A stretch of 20,263 nucleotides of DNA from an uncultured Oscillospiraceae bacterium (GTDB taxonomy: Bacteria > Bacillota > Clostridia > Oscillospirales > Ruminococcaceae): positions 1 to 20,263 of the forward strand of contig CAKQGD010000031.1 of NCBI GenBank assembly GCA_934232845.1. Direction: 5' to 3'. Positions 7,632 to 15,191 of the stretch are shown one piece after another. How positions within the stretch are numbered: the first letter of the stretch is position 1; each line of letters starts with the position of its first letter. A program made the translations under genes and the position numbers. The notes beneath the pieces are model-generated. The model was not told the DNA's origin, did no database searches, and saw nothing but the letters and a program-made list of their open reading frames with translations.

Positions 7632-7814
7632 GTGAGTGAGAAAAAATCTGCGTCGGAGCAATTTTCCGATCTGCCCCTCTTGGCGCTGGGCAGCCTGCTT
7701 GCGAAAAAAGACGGCGCCGCACGCCGCGAACGTACCGCCGAGGAGAGAAACGCGGACCGCGCCGCGATGTTCGCCGCGCTGGAGACGCTTTACAACGAAA
7801 AAGAGGACGAATAA
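7632..7814 (+). CDS. small hypothetical protein (60 aa)
   Basis: I do not recognise this protein. It is charged and soluble, with a short Leu-rich stretch (DLPLLALGSLLAKK) and then an Arg/Glu/Ala-rich part likely to be helical, ending in an acidic KEDE. GTG 7632 is chosen because AAGGAG lies at 7615-7620, 11 bases ahead; a TTG at 7608 in the same frame has no such site. Codon use (GC-rich third positions) resembles the neighbours, which supports real coding. It begins 28 bases after the gltX terminator stem and ends 84 bases before the amidohydrolase gene, so it may ride on either transcript. Confidence 0.55.
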   Translation: MSEKKSASEQFSDLPLLALGSLLAKKDGAARRERTAEERNADRAAMFAALETLYNEKEDE

Positions 7815-7898
7815 AATTATTTTTGGTATCTTCTGTGCACGGATGCGCCGGAAAATCACCCCTCGGCCGTCTGCCATACAAGAAAGGAAAGAATTGCC

Positions 7899-9032
7899 GT
7901 GAAAGCTGATATTTTGATTCAAAACGGCCGGGTAATCGACCCCTATGACGGCACGGACGAAATTCGTTCTGTCGCCATGGCAGGCGGTGTGCTCATCGAC
8001 CCGGCCGGTGTGACCGACGCCGAGCAGATCGTCGACGCCTCGGGCTGTATTGTGACGCCCGGTCTGATCGATCTGCACGCGCATGTTGCCTCTGCCGTGT
8101 CGGAGATCGCCGTGCATCCCGAGGCGGCGTGCTTCCCCACCGGGGTGACGACCGCCGTCGATCCCGGCACGACGGGGATCGCGAATTATCCGGCCTTTCG
8201 CGCACAGTCCGCGGCCTGCGGCGTGCACCTGCGCGCCCTGCTGCACTGCAGTGTCGGAGGAATTTCGACCATCCGCACGCACGAGGATCACGATCCCGCG
8301 CATTTTGATGAAGCGGGAATGCTGCGCTGCCTGCGCGAAAACAAGGACCGGCTGTTTGGCGTCAAGGTGCGGGTCAGCCGCGACGTCGTCGGCGCCCATG
8401 GGCTGGAGCCCCTGCTGCGTGCCCGCGAAATCGCGGAAAAGGCGGGCGTTCTGCTGGGCTGCCATGTGACGGGTGCGCCGGTTTTGGCGGATGAATTGGC
8501 GTCGTATTTTCGGCCGGGCGATCTGTTTATTCATGCGTTTCACGGCACGGGGCACACGATTCTGGGAGAGAACGGGCATGTTCTGCCCGGCGTGTGGGAC
8601 GCCAAGCGCCGCGGGGTACTCTTTGACGTATCCTGCGGGCGGACGCATTTTTGCTTCTCGACCGCACGGCGCGCATTGGCCGAGGGTTTTCTGCCCGATA
8701 TAATCGGTACGGATCTGATCCGAGCCAGCGCATGGCGGCATGGAAAGTGCTTTTCTCTGCCGTATCAGATGTCAAAGTATCTGGCGCTGGGGATGACCCT
8801 GCCGCAGGTTGTCGCCTGCGTGACGACGAATCCCGCGCGGGCCATGGGCGAGGAGCGCGAGCTCGGCAGCCTGCAGCCCGGCACTGCGGCGGACGTCGCC
8901 GTGCATCTGCCGCTGCGGCGGGAGGAGCGATTTATCGATGCGGCGGAGGAGTCTCTCACCGGGCAAACGCTGCTGAAAACACAGATGACCGTGCGCGCGG
9001 GCGAGGTCGTGTACCGCCAGATCGATTTTTAA
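7899..9032 (+). CDS. dihydroorotase-like amidohydrolase/deacetylase
   Basis: A 377-residue member of the metal-dependent amidohydrolase superfamily (TIM barrel). Visible ligands are HAH at 60-62 after TPGLID, a probable carboxylated lysine K156 in GVKVR, H189 in GCHVTG, H212 in IHAFHGTGH, and D272 in IIGTD. The pattern FPTGVTTAVDPGTTG and the C-terminal VTTNPARAMG fit the amidohydrolase/deacetylase subgroup typified by Atu3266 and EF0837, whose natural substrates are poorly known, better than true dihydroorotase; no other pyrimidine gene is nearby. The start is GTG 7899, with AAAGGA 10 bases upstream. It is followed by two terminators. The real substrate cannot be told from this sequence. Confidence 0.82.
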   Translation: MKADILIQNGRVIDPYDGTDEIRSVAMAGGVLIDPAGVTDAEQIVDASGCIVTPGLIDLHAHVASAVSEIAVHPEAACFPTGVTTAVDPGTTGIANYPAFRAQSAACGVHLRALLHCSVGGISTIRTHEDHDPAHFDEAGMLRCLRENKDRLFGVKVRVSRDVVGAHGLEPLLRAREIAEKAGVLLGCHVTGAPVLADELASYFRPGDLFIHAFHGTGHTILGENGHVLPGVWDAKRRGVLFDVSCGRTHFCFSTARRALAEGFLPDIIGTDLIRASAWRHGKCFSLPYQMSKYLALGMTLPQVVACVTTNPARAMGEERELGSLQPGTAADVAVHLPLRREERFIDAAEESLTGQTLLKTQMTVRAGEVVYRQIDF

Positions 9033-9114
9033 AAAGCCTTCGGGAAAAATGACCGGAGACCTCCTTGTGAAGAGAAAAGTACTGCACGTTGCTGCCGAAA
9101 CGGACTGAAATAAT

Positions 9115-9152
9115 AAAAAGCGAAGCTGCGCACCTGAACGGCTTCGCTTTTT
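9115..9152 (+). terminator. terminator after the amidohydrolase gene
   Basis: Perfect 12-base arms (9115-9126 and 9141-9152, AAAAAGCGAAGC and its complement) with a 14-base loop, A-run before and T-run after; able to work in both directions. Confidence 0.85.
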
Positions 9153-9169
9153 TGGTCTATATCCGAAAG

Positions 9170-9198
9170 AAGGCCTGACGTGTAAGACCGGCCTTTTT
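9170..9198 (+). terminator. second, weaker terminator
   Basis: AAGGCC (9170-9175) pairs with GGCCTT (9190-9195), followed by a short T-run to 9198. It lies 18 bases after the previous terminator, so it acts as a back-up. Confidence 0.5.
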
Positions 9199-9786
9199 GC
9201 TTCATGTCCCGAAATTATGGCCGCCGGCTGCGCCGATCGGCTCATTGAGAACATCTGCCGCCTGCGAAAAGTGCCCTGCCGCTGTTTGAAATCGCTGTGG
9301 GGCGGCTTTTCCGGCTTCTAACCGTCAGAGTTCCGATTTGCCTGTTCAGCAGCGTTTTCTCGCTTCGCTCGGATGATTTTTTTCGGGCACAAGCGAAAGC
9401 CTTTTTTAAAGCCGCCGCTGCAGCCGGTGCTTTTCTTTGCACAAAAAAGGAGCAGGGCATCTTGTATCCTTGCTCCTTTTCTAAAGCGGCATCTGTTTTT
9501 CAGTTCGGCAAGGCATTTCTTGCCCGGCGCGATTCCTCTCTTATCTCTGCCGTCTGATGAGGACGATACCGTTGTTCAACTACAACACCGGCCGCCATTC
9601 CAAGAAACACATGGATAACCGGCATAAAGCATCTCCGCGATTCAAAAAACAATTCTGCCGCTATCGGCAAAAAACGCAAAGCGTCCCCGATGCGCTTTCA
9701 CCGCAGGCATAGATCGCTTTGCGAAGGAGGCTTAAAGCCGCGCCGTGATGCGGAATTTTCCTCATCTTAAACGGGGCATTCGGCAT
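9199..9786. other. intergenic stretch without a convincing gene
   Basis: About 590 bases between the amidohydrolase terminators and coaX. All open frames are short, carry no recognisable motif, lack good ribosome binding sites and have Arg/Ser/Ala-rich compositions typical of chance frames in GC-rich DNA. I see no tRNA, repeat or promoter I could defend. The only clear structure is the hairpin at 9445-9480. It may be decayed coding sequence or hold an unannotated RNA. Confidence 0.5.
9445..9480. terminator. isolated bidirectional terminator-like hairpin
   Basis: AAAAGGAGCA (9445-9454) pairs with TGCTCCTTTT (9471-9480) and the stem continues inward with GG/CC. A- and T-runs flank both sides. 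No recognised gene ends here on either strand, so it may mark the end of an unseen transcript. Confidence 0.6.
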
Positions 9787-9808
9787 AAAACCGGTCAGCG
9801 CCGGTTTT
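9787..9808 (-). terminator. hairpin overlapping the coaX stop codon
   Basis: AAAACCGG (9787-9794) pairs with CCGGTTTT (9801-9808). The six-base loop contains the coaX stop codon (9797-9795). Read on the minus strand only four T follow, so termination may be partial. Confidence 0.55.
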
Positions 9809-10568
9809 TCTCATAGATTACGCCCAGCCCTTTTAACAGAAGATCGGGATCGTACACATGGGGGCGAAGGATCAGCGGCTCGGCCCAGCGGGCGAAGCCG
9901 CCCGTTACGACAAGGGTGACCGCGCGGCCCAGCTCGCGCTCGATCTGGGCGGCAATGCCGTCCGCGAGGGCGGCGGCGCCCGCGACGGCGCCGGAGCGCA
10001 TGCAGTCCTCTGTGTTTTTGCCGATTACGGCTCGGGGGGTGAACAGCTCGACGGGGGGAAGCTGCGACGTATCCGCGTGCAGTGCCCGCAGACCGAGGGC
10101 GGCTCCGGGGGTGATTACGCCTCCCTGAAAAACAGGCCCCTCTGTGATGACGTTGAAGGTGGTCGCCGTGCCCATATCGACGGTTACAACAGGCGGCGAA
10201 AAGAGTGCCGCGGCCGCGGCCGCGTCCGCAAAGCGGTCACGCCCCACTTGATCGGGAAAATCCACCTCCACGGCAAGGCCGCAGTTTTTCCATGTGACCG
10301 AGAGAGGCGCTTTTCCGGTCAGGGCCTTGACGCATGCGGCGACGGCGGTCTCGGCTTCCGGCACGACGCTGACCAAGACGCCGTCTTCAAAGAATGCGCC
10401 GGGCGCCGCTTTGGCCAAAAGCGCGCGAAGCTCTCCGGAGCAGTCCTCTCCCGCGCGAAAGCGCGCGGTGGCGATGCGCACGGAAAAGGCAGGCGTCCAG
10501 CCGTTCTCGCGGCGGACAAGCCCGCCGAAGGTCACGCTGGTGTTGCCTGCGTCGGCGGCGAGAAGCAT
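9795..10568 (-). CDS. coaX: type III pantothenate kinase
   Basis: A 257-residue cytoplasmic enzyme of the ASKHA fold that phosphorylates pantothenate in the first step of coenzyme A synthesis. The N-terminus LLAADAGNTSV carries the DxGNT phosphate-binding motif (D6, GNT 8-10), GRDR is at 109-112, the catalytic-type VDMGTATTFN at 130-139, and GGVITPG and VVTGGFA follow later. Length is normal for CoaX. Type III kinases are typically insensitive to CoA feedback and need a monovalent cation (family knowledge). ATG 10568 has AAAGGAGG about 9 bases ahead. coaBC, two steps later in the same pathway, lies 0.9 kb away on the other strand. I could not find a clear promoter. Confidence 0.94.
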   Translation of the reverse strand: MLLAADAGNTSVTFGGLVRRENGWTPAFSVRIATARFRAGEDCSGELRALLAKAAPGAFFEDGVLVSVVPEAETAVAACVKALTGKAPLSVTWKNCGLAVEVDFPDQVGRDRFADAAAAAALFSPPVVTVDMGTATTFNVITEGPVFQGGVITPGAALGLRALHADTSQLPPVELFTPRAVIGKNTEDCMRSGAVAGAAALADGIAAQIERELGRAVTLVVTGGFARWAEPLILRPHVYDPDLLLKGLGVIYEKNRR

Positions 10569-10655
10569 TGGCAGATTCCTCCTTTGCTCATAAAATCAAT
10601 CTCAATGACTGCAGACTGCGCGAAGCGCTTTGCTGTTTGTGTCGTTTCAGGTATA

Positions 10656-10695
10656 AAAAAGCCTTCCCTCATCGAAATGACGGCGAAAGGTTTTT
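10656..10695 (-). terminator. terminator after the GNAT gene
   Basis: On the minus strand an imperfect stem (AAAAA-g-CCTT at 10656-10665 against AAGGTTTTT at 10687-10695) ends in a T-run, 11 bases after the end of the acetyltransferase frame. Confidence 0.55.
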
Positions 10696-10706
10696 GCACA
10701 GTCCTG

Positions 10707-11270
10707 TCAGATCGCCGAAGCGGAATTTTGTTTACGAAACTCTTCCCTCAGAATAGCATATTCCAGTTCATCTTCCCAACGAATGCCCGCGTCGCTCGAG
10801 TATTTTACTTTTTTGATGTAATACGCCTCTCGTCTCAATCCGCATTTTTCCAGCACTTTCCACGAGCCTATATTTTGCGGGTGGCAGAGCGCGCACACGC
10901 GATGAACCTCAAGTACCTGAAAACAATACTCAAGCAATGATTTTGTGATTTCCGTGGCGGTTCCTTTCCTCTATTCGGATTGAATAAGGAGCCATCCGAT
11001 CATTGCTGTATCACTCTCGTAATCCATATGGATTCTTGCTCTTCCGATTTTCTTTGAACCCAATTTACGAACGACTGTCATTCCATAATTGATCCGCGGT
11101 GTTTTACCCCAGTCAGATATTACACTCTGTAAATGAAGCGGAAGTTCGCTTTCCGTCAGGCAGCCGCAAGGCATATATGCCATAATATCGGGATTTCCAT
11201 ACAGCGATGAGATAAGATCTAAGTCCGCAATTTCAAACGGACGGAGGATGAAACGCTGCGTTTCGATCAT
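10707..11270 (-). pseudogene. GNAT-family N-acetyltransferase interrupted by an in-frame TAG
   Basis: One uninterrupted reading frame of 187 codons apart from a TAG at codon 100 (10973-10971). The N-terminal part, MIETQRFILRPFEIADLDLI, is the usual start of RimJ-like GNAT enzymes, which transfer acetyl from acetyl-CoA to amines. The part after the TAG, RKGTATEITKSLLEYCFQVL and later HPQNIGSWKVLEKCGLRREA, is the usual second half. The TAG takes the place of the conserved Gln/Arg at the head of the acetyl-CoA motif (Q/R-x-x-G-x-G/A, here *-R-K-G-T-A), so a C-to-T change of CAG is the simplest origin. No frameshift is present. AAAGGAGG is 7 bases before ATG 11270 and the promoter is intact. Most likely a young pseudogene; read-through or a sequencing error is possible. 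Confidence 0.8.
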
Positions 11271-11307
11271 AATATGTCCTCCTTTAAGACCCTTTTGTTC
11301 CGGTAAT

Positions 11308-11336
11308 ATTATATCTTGCTTTAGAAAGGAGCGCAA
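11308..11336 (-). promoter_or_regulatory. promoter of the GNAT gene
   Basis: On the minus strand TTGCGC (11336-11331), a 17-base spacer and a perfect TATAAT (11313-11308), 38 bases before the start codon. Confidence 0.6.
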
Positions 11337-11403
11337 GAAGAACGCGAGAATATCAGATGCCCTTCCGGCGGCACAAAAGGCGAAAGGAGGCCTGCGCAGC
11401 GGG

Positions 11404-11432
11404 TTGCAATCCTTTTCTGTGCCTGCTATACT
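11404..11432 (+). promoter_or_regulatory. coaBC promoter
   Basis: TTGCAA (11404-11409), 17-base spacer and TATACT (11427-11432), the latter preceded by TGC as in extended -10 promoters. The start codon lies 30 bases downstream. Confidence 0.68.
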
Positions 11433-11461
11433 GAGTGCATCTGAAAAAGGGGGTCCTCTCC

Positions 11462-12670
11462 ATGGAAAGCTTGCAGGGAAAATGCGTCGTACTCGGTGTG
11501 GCGGGCGGTATCGCCGCCTATAAAATGGCGAATGTCGCGAGCGCTCTGCGCAAGGCGGGAGCAGAGGTGCGTGTCGTAATGACGAAAAATGCCGCGCAGT
11601 TTATCACACCGCTGACGTTTGAGACGCTGACCGGACAAAAATGCATGGTGGACACCTTTGACCGCGACTTTAAATTTGAGGTCACACATATCGAGACGGC
11701 CAAGGCCGCCGATCTGATTCTGATCGCGCCCGCCACGGCCAACGTCATCGCAAAAATGGCGCACGGCATTGCCGACGATATGCTTACGACTGTGGTGCTC
11801 GCCGCGAGCTGCCCCAAGCTGGTCGCCCCCGCGATGAATACCGCCATGCTTGAAAACCCCGTCACGCAGGACAATCTCACCACGCTTGAGCGGTACGGCT
11901 TCGTAGTCATTCCGTCGGACAGCGGCAGGCTCGCCTGCGGGGATACCGGCTCCGGCAAGCTGCCGAAAGAAGAGGTGCTGCTCGACTATATTCTGCACGA
12001 GCTGGCGAGGGAGAAAGATATGAGGGGACTGCATGTCACGGTGACGGCGGGCCCCACGCAGGAGCCGCTCGATCCGGTGCGGTATCTGACCAACCACAGC
12101 TCGGGCAAGATGGGCTACGCGATTGCGCGCGAGGCGATGCTGCGCGGTGCGCGGGTGACGCTCATTACCGGAAAAACGGCGCTGACGCCTCCGCCGTTTC
12201 TAAAGGTGGAGGAAGTGACGACCGCGCGCGAAATGTTCGAGGCCGTCGCAAGGCGTCTGCCGGAGACGGATATTCTGATCAAGTCCGCCGCCGTGGCGGA
12301 TTACCGCCCCGCAGTGGTTGCGGAGGATAAGATCAAGAAGGGCGCCTCGGGGGACATGTCCTCCATCCCGCTTGAGCGCACCGACGACATTCTCGGCTGG
12401 GTTGCACAGCACCGGCACGAGGGGCTGTTTGTCTGCGGCTTTTCGATGGAAACGCAGAACGTATTGGAAAACTCCAGAGAAAAGCTTGTGCGCAAAAAGC
12501 TTGACCTGATCGCGGCCAACAGCCTGAGAGACGAGGGCGCGGGGTTCGGCACGGAGACAAACCGCGTCGCCCTCATCACGGCGGACGGCGCCGAGGAACT
12601 GCCCCTGCTTGGCAAAGATGAGGTCGCCCGCCGCTTGCTCGACCGTATTCTTGCGCTTCGGGCAAAGTGA
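11462..12670 (+). CDS. coaBC: bifunctional phosphopantothenoylcysteine synthetase/decarboxylase
   Basis: A 402-residue two-domain cytoplasmic enzyme. The N-terminal CoaC domain (about 1-180) is an FMN-dependent decarboxylase with GVAGGIAAYK (12-21), catalytic H76 in VTHIE, APAMN at 122-126 and the substrate-binding flap RLACGDTGSGK with C159. The C-terminal CoaB domain ligates cysteine to 4'-phosphopantothenate; TAGPTQEPLDPVRYLTNHSS holds N211, and SAAVADYRP and DKIKK (K290) follow. Together they convert phosphopantothenate to 4'-phosphopantetheine, downstream of CoaX. ATG 11462 has AAAGGGGG 8 bases upstream; an upstream in-frame ATG at 11435 lies at the expected transcription start and is rejected. 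All key residues seen are intact. Confidence 0.96.
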   Translation: MESLQGKCVVLGVAGGIAAYKMANVASALRKAGAEVRVVMTKNAAQFITPLTFETLTGQKCMVDTFDRDFKFEVTHIETAKAADLILIAPATANVIAKMAHGIADDMLTTVVLAASCPKLVAPAMNTAMLENPVTQDNLTTLERYGFVVIPSDSGRLACGDTGSGKLPKEEVLLDYILHELAREKDMRGLHVTVTAGPTQEPLDPVRYLTNHSSGKMGYAIAREAMLRGARVTLITGKTALTPPPFLKVEEVTTAREMFEAVARRLPETDILIKSAAVADYRPAVVAEDKIKKGASGDMSSIPLERTDDILGWVAQHRHEGLFVCGFSMETQNVLENSREKLVRKKLDLIAANSLRDEGAGFGTETNRVALITADGAEELPLLGKDEVARRLLDRILALRAK

Positions 12671-12783
12671 CCGCCGCCCATCTTTACAGCGGACAAACAG
12701 GGTGCAAAGCCTCATCCTTATTTTGACCGCTGTCTGCGAGCCGAAGTCAAAACAGAATAGCGAAAGAAAGCCCCTCTCTAATG

Positions 12784-12815
12784 AAAGATTCCCCGGCTGC
12801 ATCGGGGAATCTTTT
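12784..12815 (+). terminator. coaBC terminator
   Basis: Perfect arms AAAGATTCCCCG (12784-12795) and CGGGGAATCTTT (12803-12814) with a seven-base loop and a T-rich tail, 114 bases past the coaBC stop. The 114 bases before it hold no gene. Confidence 0.85.
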
Positions 12816-12823
12816 CTATTATT

Positions 12824-12838
12824 TATACAATTTGTATA
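12824..12838. repeat. 15-bp perfect palindrome, operator-like
   Basis: TATACAA (12824-12830), one central T, TTGTATA (12832-12838). It lies just after the coaBC terminator and about 40 bases before the DUF1905 frame, where a promoter would be expected. It resembles operators of dimeric repressors such as GntR- or TetR-type, but no regulator gene is in the window. Confidence 0.45.
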
Positions 12839-12879
12839 GAAAGCCGCGCCGCCGAGAGAATAGTGACGGGAAATACTTT

Positions 12880-13195
12880 TTGAAGAGGCGTTTTGCGCAG
12901 GAATGGGCGCCAAAAAAGAAGTATGAGTATGACGGCATCATCGCTGCCGCATCACGCGGGGGCGGTGCGTATGTGCGGCTTCCTTGGAACCTGCGAAAGA
13001 AATTCGGAAGAGAACGGGTGGAAGGTACGCGCCCTGTTTGACGGCGAGCCTTATGGCGGCAGCGTTGTGAATATGGGAGTCAAAAATGACGACGGCACCG
13101 TCTGTTGGCTGATTGACACCCCAAAGGAGATTCGCGGTAAAATTCGAAAACAGTGCAAAGAGCCCGTGCATGTGATTCTGTACGAGAGAAAATGA
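12880..13195 (+). pseudogene. DUF1905 domain protein with a +1 frameshift
   Basis: Two adjacent frames together make a complete DUF1905 protein (about 100 residues, function unknown). The first frame reads KYEYDGIIAAASRGGGAYVR then LPWNLRKKFGRERVE; the second continues VRALFDGEPYGGSVVNMGVK, NDDGTVCWLID and ends VHVILYERK. Removing one G of the pair at 13024-13025 turns gaaggtacgc into gaagtacgc and joins the halves as RERVEVRALFDGEP, as the family expects. The start is unclear: TTG 12880 keeps the frame, while ATG 12903 would need a further one-base change in the run of six A at 12912-12917. Either a recent pseudogene or an error in the sequence. Confidence 0.75.
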
Positions 13196-13216
13196 AATTT
13201 TCATAAGTTCCGGGCA

Positions 13217-13262
13217 AAAAATCAAGCGGAGAAGCCGTTTAAAACTTCTCCGCTTGATTTTT
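13217..13262. terminator. strong bidirectional terminator between convergent genes
   Basis: An 18-bp perfect stem (13217-13234 with 13245-13262) around a ten-base loop, with A-run on one side and T-run on the other. It serves the DUF1905 frame (+) and the phosphohexomutase gene (-), which converge here. Confidence 0.92.
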
Positions 13263-13268
13263 GAACAT

Positions 13269-14963
13269 TTATTCGGGAATGTCGGGAGCCAGATAGGACA
13301 GAACAGCCTTACGGTGTGCGGCAATGGAGCGCTCGGCGGCGGCGCGGTCCTTCTGTCGGGTGGAGTGGTAGATTTTAATCTTGGGCTCCGTGCCGGAGGG
13401 ACGCACGGCCATCCACGAGCCGTCTTCAAAGCAGAATTTAAGCACGTCGCAGCGCGGCAGGCCGCCGATGCCTGTGGCGTAGTCGAGCACCGTGACGGGG
13501 CCGCCGGCCAGCTCTCTTCCATGCAGGCGAAGCACGGCCATCAGAGTGCGGACCTTTTCTTTCCAGTTGTGTCCGGTGATCGTATAGGTGTCGAGAACGG
13601 ACATGTGGTATCCGTATTGTTCATAGAGAGAGGACAGCACGTCGATCAGCGTCAGGCCCTGCGATTTGTAGTAGGCCGCCATTTCGCAGATAAGCAGGCA
13701 GGTGCCGACGGCATCCTTGTCGAGCGCGTGTGTACCGATTAAAAAACCGCAGCTTTCTTCGTATCCCATGATAAATTCAAGCTCGGGATCGCTTTCGCAG
13801 CGGCGGATCTGGTCGCCGATGTACTTAAAACCGGTCGGCACCTCGACCACACGCACGCCGTGCGCGCGGGCGACGGCCGGGGCCAGCTCGCCGGAAACGA
13901 TCGTCTTGACAAGAACGGAGGCGGAAGTCAGACGATCCGCCCGCCGGGTGAAGATATAGTTGGCCAGCAGCGCGCCGAGCTGATTGCCGGTAAAGTTTTG
14001 ATATAACCCATTGTGCAGTGCGGAAATCGTCACGCGGTCGCAGTCCGGATCGGTTGCGATCACAAGATCGGCGTCACGCACTGCCGCCAGACGTACGCCC
14101 AGCGTGAGGGCCTCGCGGTCCTCGGGATTCGGCACGGCGACGGTGGGAAAAGCGCCGTCGGGCTTTTCCTGCTCGGGAACGATCAGGACGTTTTGGTATC
14201 CCTGCCGCTCGAGAATGCGGCGCACGGGAATGCTTCCAGCGCCGTGCAGCGGGGAATAGACCACGCGCAGCGCTCTCTTGGCGGAGGAATCGAGCGTATG
14301 CGACTGCGCCGCCGCCGCGTCAAGAAAGGCGTCGAGCACAGAGGGGTCAACCGAGCGCAGCAGCTTTGCGGAGAGCGCAGCCGCCCGATCCATCGGCACG
14401 ACGGAGGTAAGCGGCACCGCCGCGGCCCGCGCAAGCACGGCGTCGGCCTGCCGCTCAAGAAGCTGGCAGCCGTCGCGGTCAAAGACCTTGTAGCCGTTAT
14501 ATTCCTTGGGGTTGTGGCTGGCGGTAATCATCACACCGGCGCAGCAGCCGAGGTGGCGTACCGCGAAGGAGAGCACGGGCGTCGGCGTCAGCACCGGAAA
14601 ACAGTAGGCGGGAATGCCGTCGGCGCAGAGCGTCAGCGCGGTTTCCTCAGCGAAATCGGCGGAATGAAACCGGCTGTCAAAGGCAATCACAACGCCGCGG
14701 CGGCGCGCGGTGGCTTCGCCCTCCGAGGCGATCAGCCACCCCGCGAGGCCTTTGGTCGCGCGGCGTACGGTGTAGCGGTTCATACGGTTTGTGCCGGCGC
14801 CCATCAGACCGCGCAGGCCGGCCGTACCAAAGGTCATTTCGCTGCCGAAGCGGTCCTCAAACTCGGCTTCATCGGTGAGGGCGGCGGTTTCCGCCCGCGT
14901 CTGGGCGTCAAAAAACGGGTCTTCACGCCAGCTTTTCAAGCGGCGTTCGCATTCTGTTGTCAT
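13269..14963 (-). CDS. phosphoglucomutase/phosphomannomutase (alpha-D-phosphohexomutase)
   Basis: A 564-residue cytoplasmic enzyme that interconverts hexose 1- and 6-phosphates, linking glycolysis to UDP-glucose and cell-surface polymers. The catalytic phosphoserine S149 is in TASHNPKEYNGYK (147-159), the metal loop is DPDCDR (305-310), the sugar-specificity loop GYEES (400-404), and the phosphate-binding RPSGTEPK (521-528). Size and motif spacing match the PgcA-like group of Firmicutes. ATG 14963 is chosen because AAGGGTGG (14979-14972) stands 8 bases ahead; a GTG at 14975 in the same frame lies inside that ribosome binding site. The 3' end meets the strong terminator at 13217-13262. The DUF1624 gene is upstream on the same strand, 228 bases away, so cotranscription is possible but not shown. 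Confidence 0.93.
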   Translation of the reverse strand: MTTECERRLKSWREDPFFDAQTRAETAALTDEAEFEDRFGSEMTFGTAGLRGLMGAGTNRMNRYTVRRATKGLAGWLIASEGEATARRRGVVIAFDSRFHSADFAEETALTLCADGIPAYCFPVLTPTPVLSFAVRHLGCCAGVMITASHNPKEYNGYKVFDRDGCQLLERQADAVLARAAAVPLTSVVPMDRAAALSAKLLRSVDPSVLDAFLDAAAAQSHTLDSSAKRALRVVYSPLHGAGSIPVRRILERQGYQNVLIVPEQEKPDGAFPTVAVPNPEDREALTLGVRLAAVRDADLVIATDPDCDRVTISALHNGLYQNFTGNQLGALLANYIFTRRADRLTSASVLVKTIVSGELAPAVARAHGVRVVEVPTGFKYIGDQIRRCESDPELEFIMGYEESCGFLIGTHALDKDAVGTCLLICEMAAYYKSQGLTLIDVLSSLYEQYGYHMSVLDTYTITGHNWKEKVRTLMAVLRLHGRELAGGPVTVLDYATGIGGLPRCDVLKFCFEDGSWMAVRPSGTEPKIKIYHSTRQKDRAAAERSIAAHRKAVLSYLAPDIPE

Positions 14964-15191
14964 GTCATGATCCACCCTTTATTTCAATTGATCGCAGTCA
15001 ATTTTTTTAAAATACATAGAACCTGCCGCAGCCGTAAAAAGACAGGGAAACGGCCTTAAGCGTACATATTAAAAGAAAGAAAAAGCATTAATTCTTATTA
15101 TACTATACGGCAGAGGAAAAAGCCAGTTCGTGTTTGTCTGAATAAACGCGGTAAAAAGTGTGCCTTTCGCCCAAAAACGACACGGTTTGCC

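Noticed and set aside
9551..9575. Hammerhead-ribozyme-like CTGATGAG sequence
   Set aside because: The required GAAA and matching stems II and III are not found nearby.
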